The notes under the pieces: model-generated
What the model was told of the DNA's origin: nothing
Database searches by the model: none
Seen by the model: only the letters and a program-made list of their open reading frames with translations
Shown: positions 23,481-34,979 of the stretch, in pieces
Position numbering within the stretch: the first letter of the stretch is position 1
Layout of the letters: the number at the start of each line of letters is the position of its first letter
Origin: Telopea speciosissima
Lineage: Eukaryota; Streptophyta; Magnoliopsida; Proteales; Proteaceae
Direction of reading: 5' to 3'
DNA length: 64,000 bases
Assembly (NCBI RefSeq): GCF_018873765.1
Contig: NC_057925.1
Coordinates: forward strand, 57,982,970-58,046,969
Position numbers and translations under genes: made by a program

Positions 23481-25199
23481 TTTGGAGTGTCAAACTAGCT
23501 TGTTGCTTTCAGAATTAAGTGAAGATCATTAAGTTGTTTTCATTGGTAATTAACCCCTCCTGTGAGTTTGTTAGAGGTGCTAGTGTTGCGATTTTGTTGA
23601 AGTACATAATCACATCCTTTATTTTCCATCTACTACTCATATGATGCTTTCACAGAGAGTACACATGTTCTCACTTATAATCGTTGTTTTTAAACATCTC
23701 TTATGATTTTCTAAACACTAATAATGTTATATATGTCACTTGTTCAGGTACCCCATTTCTTATGATTAAACAACTCATGGAATGCCTACAATTATGGAGT
23801 GGAATTTTATTTTCCGAACATTGGTTGAGAATATGTTTTTTGTAAAATTATTGTTTATCAACATTAGTTATGGACACTTTATCCCCTTCTTGTTTGTAAC
23901 ATTTCATTCCTCTATTATAACAGTAACAGTACCTTCATAGTTTTCTCTGCCTTCATTTTTTTTTTTTTTTTTTGTAGTGTATATTGATCTAACATGTATT
24001 TTTCTTAGGTGAAAACTTAGCCCAATTCAGGCAAGAGAAGCTGGGAGGCGAGAAGGGTATGATGGTTTGTATCTCTGTCTCTCTTTTATGTATCTTGAGA
24101 TCTAACCTTGAGATCTAACATGTTTTTTTGAAGGTGAGTCCTTAGCTCAAAATGGTAGAGCAGGTGGGAACAATCCAGAGTATGATGGTTCAAATCTATC
24201 AGGATTCTTACTACTGAACTGATATGCATAGAGTTTAAACTGTCCCTCCAAATGTGTCTGGAGGGACAGAATTTGAACACCTTGTGAATGCTCATAAAAA
24301 GGCAAATTACAATGTTGGATCCTGAAATTAATGGTCATTGGGGTGAATCTGGAGTTAATAGATTGGATGGGTCTATGAGATTTCAGTCATTCCTCAGGCC
24401 AAAAGCCAGCTAACAGAAGATGAAGAGAAGGAGATTGGAGATGTTGGTTGGAAGCCATACTTGGATTATTTAAATGTCTCAAAAGGGTCACTTCTTCTTG
24501 TTTTAAGTATATTTTCTCAGTGTGCTTTTGTTGCTTTCCAGCTTGGTGCAGCCTATTGGCTTGTTGTACCACCCATCTAGGATTGAAGGCTTCAAAAGCC
24601 TTCTTTTTGGGTTTCACCAGTTCAGTATTCAAGGCTCCTATTGGCTTGCTGTACCACCCATTTGGTTACTCCTGTAATTTTTGATTCATTCTTGCAGGTA
24701 TGAGTCCTTAGAGATTAAATGTTAGAGCACCTAGTTTGATTACTGTTGGTTTAGGTATGTTAGGAGTCAAATTCTTGCAGCTTAAATCTTATATCTGCCC
24801 TATGGAGTTTTGAGAATCTTAGTCTCCCTATGTGTCTTCTATCATTTATTTATTGACATTGCTTTCGTCATTTTGTCAAAGATAATAATAGATTTGTCTA
24901 CCCTTGGACTTTTCAGATTCTAAATACCAACTCTATCTATAATCACTTGATGTTTTTTGCAGTTGATGAATCATCTAGCTTTACAAGTGTGAAATGAAAG
25001 TGGAGAAATAAACAATCCACCGGGCTTGTTAGTAGATGGTTCTGGTTCTGAGGGGAAGAGCAAGGCAAACTCTGGCAGCAAAGTCACAGTGGTTAAAAAG
25101 AGTGGCGATATGTGCAGGTTTAGCGACTCCAAGCCTCTTGTCCAAATTGAATTTGGGATTGGTGACCTTTTGGATTGCTGTTGATCATATGGCATGGGT
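23481..25199. other. intergenic, no gene seen
   Basis: A T tract lies at 23958-23976. A duplicated 29-nt stretch (CCTATTGGCTTG(T/C)TGTACC) occurs at about 24551 and 24638. No conserved ORF was recognised on either strand. Confidence 0.4.
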
Positions 25200-25480
25200 T
25201 GTGGGTTACCCATATGCCTTAATGTTTTTCCTTTTAATTTTTAGTGAGGGGGTCATTAGGATTCATTAGAATTTTTTTGTAAATAGAGAGGCGAGAGAAA
25301 GAGAGTTTGTAACCCTATTCTCCATTGCTAGTGCAACTGCTCCCATCTCACCGTGGAGGTAGGCATCTTGCAGAACCACGTATATCTTTGCGTTGCGGTT
25401 GTTTGATTGTTATTACTTTTGTTACATAAGTGTTTTCTGCATCATGGATAGGTTTCAGTTCTTACAATGGTGATGCTATT
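25200..25480 (+). mobile_element. possible Copia LTR fragment
   Basis: AAATAGAGAGG, GAGTTTGTAACCC, CATCTCACCGTGGAGGTAGGC and GAACCACGTATATCTTTG occur in the order seen in LTR 3' halves of a common plant Copia family (CTCACCGTGGACGTAGGC-type leader). No primer-binding site or partner LTR was found. The assignment rests on remembered family sequence only. Confidence 0.35.
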
Positions 25481-25982
25481 ATCAATGTTGAATTCCTAGC
25501 ATTGAACAGTCATGGATTGCAACGAAGGTTCTCACAATAATCATGTTTGGAGCCAGAGATTAGGTGTCTTTTTGAGCCCAAATATTTGGAGAATATTCAG
25601 AATTCATCACCCTACTAATCCAGTTGCAACAGTTTGCCCCTCTCCTCACCTGAAAAAGAGGTTGTGCTTCCCTCTTCCTCAGATTCTTTCTCTATGAAAC
25701 ATTACTTCAATTTCTCTATTCCCAAACAAGACTGAGTTTTTGGCTGTTTTGTAGAAGAAAAACTCATCAAATGAAAACTGGATCATGAAACCTGGTAGGC
25801 CTAACGTTTGGCATTTATTTCACAAAATGGCTACCCTCAGGACTCGAACCAAGGCATTTGCCCTGGCAGCCCACGAATCTTTTACCTTTGTTCTAAGCAA
25901 CGGTCCCAATCCCAATTCTATATATAAGGAAGAAAAGAGAGACTTGTGCATTGATCTAACAAAAATACAGTCTAAAGAAGAC

Positions 25983-26201
25983 TGTAACGGATCAACCAAA
26001 TTCAAATTCAAAATTTGAAACCATCATTAATAGAGTTAAATACTAAAATCTCTCCTACAAAATAGGAAGAGATATGAAGAGGGATTTTATCCTTGTAACA
26101 GCAAATCAAATTGCAACGTTAGAAATACAAATATAAATATACAACTCCTTATCAAGAAAACGATAAGGAAGACTTTCACTCAACTACTCCCATCTTTTAC
26201 A
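25983..26201 (+). repeat. 5' LTR of the 26-kb Copia (219 bp)
   Basis: Starts TGTAACGG and ends TTTTACA. It contains AATATAAATATA, a possible TATA region. It matches 30445-30660 except for three substitutions and 3 extra bases. Confidence 0.95.
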
Positions 26202-26240
26202 TGGTATCATCGTCGCCATTGACTAACGTCAACCACAGCC

Positions 26241-29200
26241 ATGGGTGATTCAAACAACTCTTCCACCACGGCTGCAACAGCCACCACCGCCACCTCCTTC
26301 GTCTCTCCAACCAATATCGTCTCCTTGCTTCCTGTCAAGCTTGACAAAAATAATTACCTATTTTGGAAATCTTAGTTTTTACCTCTTCTCCATGCTCACG
26401 ACCTCTATGGCTATGTCGATGGGAGTACACCTGCTCCACCACAAACTCTGTCTCCTTCTTCAGCCTCTACGTCTACTGATCCACTTCTTCCCAACCCTGC
26501 TTACATAGCATGGCGCAAGCAAGACCAAATAATCCTCAGTTGGATTATATCTTCCATGACCGAGAGCACCTTGGCTCAAATAGTTGGTCTCACAACCTCA
26601 CATGCGGCATGGAGCACCCTTGAAAGAACCTATGCCTCTCAGTCTCAGGCAAGGATCATGCAGCTGAAATATTAGCTATTGCAATTGATTGCAATTGAAG
26701 AAAGGTACATCCACTATGGTGGAATATCTGCAACGAGTCAAGAACTTGGTGAATAATCTTGCTGCCGCTGCTCATCCGGTCTCTGAATCGGATGTGGTTC
26801 TCAGTATCCTTCAAGGACTCGGCCCCAAGTACGAGTCATTTGCTACTTCAGTCACTAGTTGGTTGGAGCCGCTACTGCTAGATGATTTTACTGGACTTCT
26901 CCTAAGTCAGGAGATCTTAAAGGAACAGAGGTCCTCTCCTCCTGACTAACCAGCAGCTGAAGCCAATATTGCAGCCCGAAATATGACCAATTCGTATTCA
27001 AATAGTGATCGTGGTTGCGGAAACTATAACCAGTACAGCCGCAATCGTGCAGGTCGTAATAATATGGGTCGTGCAAGAGGATATCAAAATCAGCAGCCTC
27101 AACATCAACAAGCTCATGCAAACCTTGGCTGGCAAATTTGCCACAGGCACAACCATACAGCTGCCACATACTATAATCGGTTCAATCTGAATTACCACGC
27201 TCCAGCTCCAACCATAGTCACCACTCAAAATGAGGCATTACTTGCTACTCCTTCAGCCTCCTTTGACTCGGCATGGTACCCCGATTCGGGTGCTACACAC
27301 CATATTACATTAGATATGGCCAATCTGAATATCAGCTCTCCTTACACAGGATCGGACCAAGTCCGAGTTGGAAACGGGGCAGGTTTGAGCATAAAAAATA
27401 CTGGCACTTCTCTCATTACTTCTCCTTTCCGTCAATTTACACTTACTGATGTGTTGCATGTGCTTAAAATCACCAAAAATTTATTGTCTGTCAGCAAATT
27501 TATGAAGAATAATAATGTTGTTTTGGAATTTCACCCTACATGTTGCTATGTGAAGGATCCACGCACAGGGACCACTCTGCTCAAAGGATTGATTAAAGAT
27601 GGTCTTTATCGCCTCCCACATCCATCATCCACATCACTGCTGCCCACTATTCACATTGGCGAACGTGTAACCAGGACGGTTTGGCATGATCGGCTGGGTC
27701 ATCCGTCATCAAAGTGTCTCAATAACTTGCTCCACCAAACATCCCTACCACTGCAGTCTACATCTACTACATCTGTTTGTGCTTCCTGCCAAATGGGGAA
27801 GGCACACAAACTTCCATTTGGCATCAATAAATCAGTAGCTTCTGCACCATTTGAATTAGTGCATTCCGACATTTGGGGACCTGTACCTGTTGCATCAGTT
27901 CAAGGATTTAAATACTATATTTCCTTTATAGATGATTTCAGTAGATTTACTTGGATTTTTCCCCTTGTATCTCGATCTGAAGCTCTATCCGTGTTTATGC
28001 AATTTAATGCTCATATTCGGAATATTTTTAAATGTGAGTTGAAATTTTTTCAGTCAGATGGAGCAAAAGAATATCAATCTTTTGACAAATATTTCAAAAC
28101 ACATGACATAGTTCATTAGTACTCATGCCCTCACACATCTGAGCAAAATGGAAGAGCAGAGCGCAAGCATCGCCATATAGTAGAGATGGGCCTAACACTC
28201 ATGGCATGCTCTTCAGTCACTATGTCATTTTGGGCCTCAGCATTTGAAACAGCTGTTTACTTGATAAACCGACTCCCCACTCCAGTGTTGGATAATCGGT
28301 CTCCATATCAAGTGCTATTCAACAAAGACCCTGATTACATGTTGCTAAGAACCTTTGGCAGTGCATGTTATCCATGGCTACGCCCATACAACAGGAATAA
28401 ACTGCAGTATAGGTCTACAAAGTGTGTTTTTATTGGCTACAGTGATCGCCATAAAGGGTACAAATGCTTCGATCCATCTCTGGGCCGGATTTATATTTCC
28501 CGACACGTCACCTTTGATGAAACGTGCTTTCCCTATGCCTCCATCACCAAGACCACTCAAAACTCCTTACATAGCCCTGCATCTCAACCCATTATTGTCA
28601 CTAATGACAATATAGTCTCAACACCCATTATTGCATTAGAACCACATGAACTAACACCTACACCCACTGCTGAGCCTACACCCACAGCCGACCCACATGA
28701 AATAATACCTACACCAACAACCGAACCTACAACCATAACCCAACCTACACCCACAACCGAACCAACACATACCCAAGGATCCCCACCACTCCATGGTGAC
28801 CCGTCTAAGGTCCGGGGTTACAAAACCGATTTCCAAACTCAACCTACTAGCCACCCGATACCCTATACCATCGGCTTACCTCACCCAAACCCAAACCGAT
28901 GAAGTGAAACCCACATCGTATACCATGGCTAGTAAGGATCCACGGTGGAGAATGGCAATGGGTGAAGAATTTGACGCCCTTTTGAAAAATGGGACATGGC
29001 AGCTTGTACCCAGGTAATCTTCAATGAACTTGGTTGGCAACAAATGGGTCTACAAAATTAAAAGAAATCCAGATGGCACAGTCTCACGCTATAAAGCACG
29101 CCTCGTGGCCAAGGGGTTTCACCAGCGTGAAGGGATTGACTATTTTGATACATTCAGTCCAGTTGTGAAACCCACCACAATCAGGACGGTTCTATCCCTT

Positions 29201-30508
29201 GCAGTATCACGTGGTTGGGTCCTAAGGCAGCTCGATATTCAAAATGCCTTTCTAAATGGTGCAATTCAGGAGGATGTCTATATGACACAGCCCCAAGGGT
29301 TTGTTGACCCAGCTTACCCAAACCATGTATGCCATCTAAGGCGTGCATTATATGGCCTTAAGCAGGCCCCACGAGCTTGGAACAATAGACTTGGGACATT
29401 TCTCATTTCACTTGGGTTCCGCTCCTCATCATCAGATTCGACCCTGTTTGTTCACAAGTTACTGGGTAATGTCATGTACTTACTCGTCTATGTTGACAAT
29501 ATAATTGTCACAGGGACAAGCTCTCACCATGCACAGGCCCTAATACAAAAGCTTGGCACCGAGTTTGCAATCAAGGACTTGGGACATCTCAATTTCTTCC
29601 TGGGAATAGAGGCTATAAGAAGCTCTACAGGGTTGCATCTGTCACAAGCAAAATACACCCTAGATCTTCTAAAGAAAGCCAATATGATTGAAGCTAAACC
29701 CATGGCTACCCCAAGTGCTACAGTGTCACTAAGTCCAAGCACATGAGCTTCATTTAAGGATCCCACTTTGTACAGAAGCATTGTAGGAGCATTGCAGTAC
29801 CTGACACTCACAAGGCCAGACATTGCATACTCTGTGAATCGGGTTTGCCAATTTATGCACAACCCCACAGATGATCACTGGGCTGCAATAAAAAGAATCT
29901 TGCGCTACCTAAAGGACACAATTGACATGGGCATTCACATTCGGCCTTCAAAGTCCACTCAACTATACGCCTATACGGATGCAGATTGGGCTGGCTGCCC
30001 GTATGATAGGCGATCCACAAGCGGGTATTGCATTTATCTTGGAGATAATCTGGTCTCATGGAGCTCGAAGAAACAACATACAGTGGCAAGGTCATCCACT
30101 GAATCTGAATACAAGGGGGTCGCTAATGCATCAACCGAATTAATTTGGCTACACCAATTACTACTTGATCTTGGTCTAGAAACGTCATCTCCAATGCTTT
30201 ATTGTGACAATATAGGGGCAACCTACCTTGCAGCAAATCCTCTATTCCATGCACGCACGAAACACATCGAGATTGACTACCACTTCGTAAGAGAACAAGT
30301 AGCGTCCAAACGTCTCTGTGTTCAGTTTGTGCCAAGCCAAGATCAAGTGGCTGACATACTCACCAAAGGGTTATCAGGACCACGGTTCAAGGTACTCCGC
30401 GACAAGCTCACCGTTTGCAAGCGGTCGTTTCACTTGAAGGGGAGTGTAACGGATCAACCAAATTCAAATTCAAAATTTGAAACCATCATTAATAGAGTTA
30501 AATACTAA
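26241..30508 (+). pseudogene. Copia gag-pol, interrupted
   Basis: The frame starts ATG 26241 (MGDSNNSSTTAATATT). In-frame stops are TAG 26373, TAG 26673, TAA 26947, TAG 28117, TAA 29015 and TGA 29744. A 10-bp tandem duplication (ATTGCAATTG, 26678-26697) and a second slip near 28790 shift the frame. Recognisable parts are: gag to about 26950; a zinc-knuckle-like segment near 27130 that lacks two expected cysteines; protease WYPDSGATHH (about 27277); integrase WHDRLGHP, CASCQMGK, HSDIWGP and QSDGAKEY, then SEQNGRAERKH; reverse transcriptase [20 protein letters not shown] to 29746, with YVDN (29489-29500) where the family has YVDD; and RNase H YTDADWAGC with TKHIEIDYH. No working polyprotein can be made from it. 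Confidence 0.92.
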
Positions 30509-30660
30509 AATCTCTCCTACAAAATAGGAAGAGATATGAAGAGGGATTTTATCCTTGTAACAGCATATCAAATTGCAACGTTAGAAATACAAATATAAAT
30601 ATACAACTCCTTATCAAGAGAACGATAAGGAAGACTTTCACTCAACTCCCATGTTTTACA
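30445..30660 (+). repeat. 3' LTR of the 26-kb Copia (216 bp)
   Basis: Starts TGTAACGG right after the purine tract and ends TTTTACA, followed by the AAGAC duplication. See the 5' LTR for the differences. Confidence 0.95.
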
Positions 30661-30665
30661 AAGAC

Positions 30666-31448
30666 AAAGGAGTTCAAGGAGATGCAAATACCAATGGAGT
30701 TCCAAGATCATCAACAAATTGCATAATCATAGCTGACCAACATATGAGATTTGACTTTTAGATAAGTACTCCAATCGTTCCTTCTTGAATTAAAGCTTGT
30801 CTCAGGGAGAAGTAAGCATTAAAAAGTACAGCATTACTTCCTGTTGAAACCCTGGAATTGCTTACATACTCCTTGAGCCCTGTTTTATATCTATTGTAAT
30901 AACACTCTACATATAGTTAAGTATGATTTGCAGAGCTCCACCCATTAGACTTTCAGCAGAAGACACAAGTCGTACTACTATACTAGCTTAACAGATACAA
31001 GGTTATACAGGAGAAACATGATTTTTATATAGGTTGCGTAAAATAGTTGTTTTCATCATCCGAGAATGCGAAATCATCGATCTAGAATGCATTCCAAGAA
31101 TGCATACCAAACGCAACCATAGTTTGGAAGTTGTTTTGATCCACTGATATCCCACTTGAATATCAAATCATGAATCATGGTTTCTTGAAATTTAGGCTAA
31201 AAATATATTATTAACAGTATGAAGTCTAGAAATAAACTTCTGCACAACATTAGTAAAGAGATTGAGCTCATCTAAAGAATCAATTTTTATCAATATTGGA
31301 GTTAATATGGTTGCATTGATGACCATAATTACTTTCTTGAAGTGTAAAATATTCATCGACAAATTGTTTCAGTTCAATAGTCAGGAAAAGATATGCAGAT
31401 TTGGAATTGGCAAATGAGTTGGGTGGATGGGTTAGGATGGAGTAGTTA
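30666..31448. other. intergenic, no gene seen
   Basis: AT-rich with no conserved ORF or clear repeat. Confidence 0.4.
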
Positions 31449-32570
31449 GAAAGCCCAACTTAAGCAACATCTAGTTGATCATTCCGGCCCAATTTCTTAA
31501 CGGACCCAGCCTAGGTCCTCTAAACACAAAGAGAATTCTTCCATCGTCTCCTTTCCCTGACCATATTACTTCTACGTGTACTCCATCGGCGGGTTAGGGT
31601 TGGATTTTTCATTTTATCAGGCTCGAGGTCAGAATCGGGCTGAACCAAGGTTGATGCCTCGGTTTGAGCCGAGCCCTATTTTTTGTTATACTGTAAATTC
31701 AACTTCTATTTGTAGCTTGCATGCATTTTTAGGATAATTAAGTATTTTATCTTCTGCTTAATTAGATGTTCTACTTGTGAATAATTATGTGCTTAAACAT
31801 GTGTTGAATATGTTTGAAATGAGGCAAATGGATTTGTGTATCTTTTTTAATGGTTTTTAGGAACAAATATTTAGGGGTAAAATAGTCTTTTCTAATTAGG
31901 TTAGGGTAATACATAAGTGAGGGCAATTAGGTCTTTTCATTTATAAAAATAAAACAAAGGGTAAAATGGTAATTTTCAATTAGTTTAGGGCAACAAATAA
32001 GTGAGGGTAATTAAATCTTTTCAGATTTAAGAAAATGGAGCAAAGGATAAAATGGTCAAAATTTTGGCATCTAACGGTGGTATTTAACGGATTGGACCTA
32101 TCTGACATTTGAGGTGTAAAATAGGGGTGGTACGTGGAATATTGAAGGGTGGTACGTGAAATATTGAGATGCTTAGGGGGGGATACGAGGAATATTGGAT
32201 GCATTATAGGGGGGTACGTGTACTTTACCCTTTTTAATAAGTCTTAAAAGTATTAGGGAGGTCAGTCCGCCCCAACCTGGCCTTGTTGCAGCCCTCTATG
32301 TTATACCATGAAGTAAGAATGTAAGATCTGACCAAGATGATCAATACTCCTGGAGAAGGTTACCCAATTGAGTAAAACAAATTATGGCTCAGTGAATCTT
32401 TTAAACAGGGTTTAATTTTCGGGGCCAATGAAAGCCCAAGACCAACTTGGTGCAGGCTCAATCTGGGCCAGGCTTGAGAAAGGATGAAATAAAAAGAAAG
32501 CCCAATTTAAGCAACATCTAGTTGATTATTCTGGCCCAATTTCTTAATGGACCCAGTCCAGGTGTTCCTT
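31449..32570. repeat. 75-bp direct repeat pair spaced about 1 kb, with internal tandem units
   Basis: AGAAAGCCCAACTTAAGCAA... (31449-31523) recurs in diverged form at about 32494-32568, including CATCTAGTTGAT and CCAATTTCTTAA. Between them, 31900-32050 holds two copies of an 84-bp unit (AATAAGTGAGGG, GGTAAAATGGT). About 32110-32225 holds short GGTACGTG(G/A)AATATT units. The pair could be terminal repeats of an old element, but no primer-binding site or purine tract was found. Confidence 0.5.
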
Positions 32571-32765
32571 CCATAGGGCCCACAAATTACTATATCAGGG
32601 GACCTCAATGTCGCTATCTTTGTTTCCCATGTATTATTTATCTATTGTTTTTCGGTGGCACTTATCTTTCCTCTTACTATAATGTTCCGTGACTATGGAT
32701 GGACCCAATTAATTTCCAATCGTTTTCAATCGCCACATCACAAAGAAATATAAACAAGAGAAGCA

Positions 32766-32792
<27 letters not shown>
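32766..32792. repeat. (CT)n microsatellite
   Basis: Uninterrupted CT repeat. Confidence 0.9.
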
Positions 32793-32796
<4 letters not shown>

Positions 32797-32996
32797 TCAA
32801 TATTGCTGTGTTGGCCCATCATCCCATTGGACTTTTGTAGCTAATTTGTCTTCTCCATGTTCAACTCAATGTTTCATGAATCCCTGTAGGGGGATCATGA
32901 CCCTTGTGTGAGTATCACAGACCATCATCAGGATGTAAATCAATGTCTTCATGGACTATGCTCCGGATGGTAGGATCATGGTTGGACCATTCTGGT

Positions 32997-33168
32997 CAGG
33001 GTTTAAAAACTCGGAATCGAGATTTGAATTGGTTTTGATCAATTGCGATCCAGTCTTGATTGGTCCGGATCAGCTTCAAAAGCGGTATATTTTGGCATTT
33101 AGGGTTTTTTTTTTCCCATACAGAATCAATGCGAGCCGTATCAGAAGGAATCGGGATCTAAAACCCTG
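32997..33168. mobile_element. hAT-type miniature element (172 bp), perfect TSD
   Basis: The element starts CAGGGTTTAAAAACTCGG and ends in CTAAAACCCTG, so its terminal inverted repeats begin CAGGGTTTWA. A perfect 8-bp duplication, ATTCTGGT, flanks it (32989-32996 and 33169-33176). The paralogous block at 18399-18406 has a single ATTCTGGT and no insert. There is no coding capacity. Confidence 0.85.
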
Positions 33169-33238
33169 ATTCTGGTCTTTAAAAATAAGGCCTCAAAGGT
33201 CCTGATGTGTGGTCAACCCAAAATAAAAAAGACTCATG

Positions 33239-33409
33239 ATTAACACGAATCCGGATCAACTACCCACATGGGGACTGGTGGGGACAGATCTGAACCCTCC
33301 ACGGGGGGTGTGGGACTCGCCTCTAGGGATGTGCGATTCACTACCCATGGAGGGGTCAGATCTGTCCCCACCCGTCCCCATGTGGGTAGCAGATCCAAAC
33401 TCGATTAAT
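33239..33409. repeat. foldback element (171 bp)
   Basis: Inverted arms of about 60 bp (around 33239-33304 and 33343-33409) share GGATC..CTACCCACATGGGGAC, GGTGGGGACAGATCTGA and CCCTCCA. The loop is about 38 nt. No clear target duplication was seen. Confidence 0.65.
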
Positions 33410-33790
33410 GCCTCCCACTCCCCCTTTTTAATTACATTACTCTGAAAGATCGAGTTTTCCTTCACTTGCAATGAAAGAGAGAATCTTTTAATCCATGGTT
33501 TCTGATGGTTGAATGCAACTCTTAAAGGATATTTTAGACCTTTGAGAGTAAGAAGAGGTAATGAGAAGAAGAACATATGCCATGGGTGAAGGAAAACTTT
33601 CGAAATTTAAGTGGCATTTTGTTTCTGTTTTATGGTTATCAGTATCCGAAATAAGAAGAAGTTATATTGGTGGAATAAAAACCTCTCCAATTCCCTAAAA
33701 GTGCAGGTTGGTGCTGTTTGGGGTTGAGAGCTCAAACCATTATAAGTCATCATTCCCCAAAATAATGGAAATTATTAGTCATCATTGGAA

Positions 33791-34207
33791 CCATAACCTC
33801 GACTATCGATTTCATTTAATTTACTATGCTATTATAATTAATTAAAAATATTATGTTTTATATATTAGAAGAGTAATTATATAAATTTTGGCAACTAGAT
33901 CTCAGTTAATTTTTTTGTTAGTTTTATGCACCTGGAGGCTCCACTAACAGAAGTAAAAGGAGATTCTCAAATCTCAAGGCCAAGAGGACTGGTGTAGATC
34001 TATGCAATACTCCAATACTTTCCTTTTGGCCCTATTATCTCACTGTAAAATAGTACATGTAAAATTTTATATGAAATTTTTTATCAGTAAATTATATTTG
34101 TCAAAAAAATTTCCAATGTTTATTTATAGGGGTAAAATATCTTTGACAGAATTTTCAATGCTTATTTATTATTTATTTTAAATAGTTTTAATTACATAAA
34201 ATACCAT
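33791..34207. other. intergenic, AT-rich, no gene seen
   Basis: No coding or repeat signal was recognised. Confidence 0.4.
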
Positions 34208-34435
34208 TATTGAGGTTATAATCCCACATCGACTGTGGGTGCTCACACTATCAAATATAAATGCCACACGAAGCCACCCCACTTTGAATCAATTGTTTTT
34301 AAGATGAAAGTTTAATATGATATCAAAGTGGATACGTTGGACCTCCGTCAATGATGGGCCCTGCTCCACCCACAGAACCCAAGAAGGTTTGCATGGAAGG
34401 GGGAGTATTGAGGTAATAATCCCACATCGGTTGTT
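34208..34435 (+). mobile_element. TRIM-type miniature LTR element, 3' truncated
   Basis: The LTR starts TATTGAGGTTATAATCCCAC (34208) and runs to about 34317. It is followed by TGATATCAAAGTGG, a tRNA-Met-type primer-binding site. A purine tract GGAAGGGGGAG (about 34395-34405) precedes a second LTR start, TATTGAGGTAATAATCCCAC (34406). The second LTR loses similarity after about 34431. The TCCCACATCG block is characteristic of plant TRIM LTRs. The internal part, about 88 bp, codes for nothing. Confidence 0.65.
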
Positions 34436-34979
34436 TTACGTAATATTGTGGCACAAAACAAGGAAAATATGTGGTTCCTTGTAAAATTGTTCCTTATAAA
34501 AATTTTACAAATTTAAAAACAAGCAATTAATACAATGAAATTTTTTTTTAATATCTTACCGAAAACAAATGGAGCCCTTTGAACATCATCAATCTTGCAT
34601 AATTTTATCTAGCACAGCAACTCTAATAATGAGTAAGCCTGCACATCCAAAAAAACAAAGGATAAGCAAGAGTTTGATTGATAAGATGGTCTGGGTCATC
34701 TAATTCATCATTATTTGCTTGTAATATGTCCTTAGGTCGGCGTGACTTTTTTAGAATGCAAAAGTTTTCCATCACCCGTGGACGATGAAGAATCTGTAAT
34801 CCATTGATGATGTGACCATACGATAGAATAAACTCCCACCTCTATTGATGCGAATTCGAAAATATTAACTCAATTTGATAAAATCTTACCTCAACTAAAT
34901 GAGAAAACCAACATGAATCTTGTTATCATTTAACTCTACCAAAGGTCATATTACTTGTTAACCCAAAGGTATTCATACG

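Larger units (their letters stand above)
25983..30660 (+). mobile_element. Copia retrotransposon, Ale/Retrofit-like, defective but structurally complete
   Basis: A full LTR-to-LTR element with target duplication AAGAC on both sides (25978-25982 and 30661-30665). The 5' LTR is followed directly by TGGTATCAT (26202-26210), a tRNA-Met-type primer-binding site. The 3' LTR is preceded by the purine tract AAGGGGAG. Domain order is gag, protease, integrase, reverse transcriptase, RNase H, which defines Copia. Short LTRs and the gag opening (KLDKNNYLFWKS) suggest the Ale/Retrofit lineage. The LTRs differ by three substitutions and one 3-bp indel, indicating a fairly recent insertion. The coding region is broken, so any movement would need proteins from a relative. 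Confidence 0.93.
32930..33790. repeat. duplicated intergenic block, copy B2
   Basis: This is the counterpart of 18360-19420. It differs mainly by insertion of the hAT element 32997-33168 and the foldback 33239-33409. Confidence 0.55.

Noticed and set aside
24387..24632. 81-codon minus-strand ORF
   Set aside because: No domain, and part of it overlaps a local tandem duplication; not supported as a gene.
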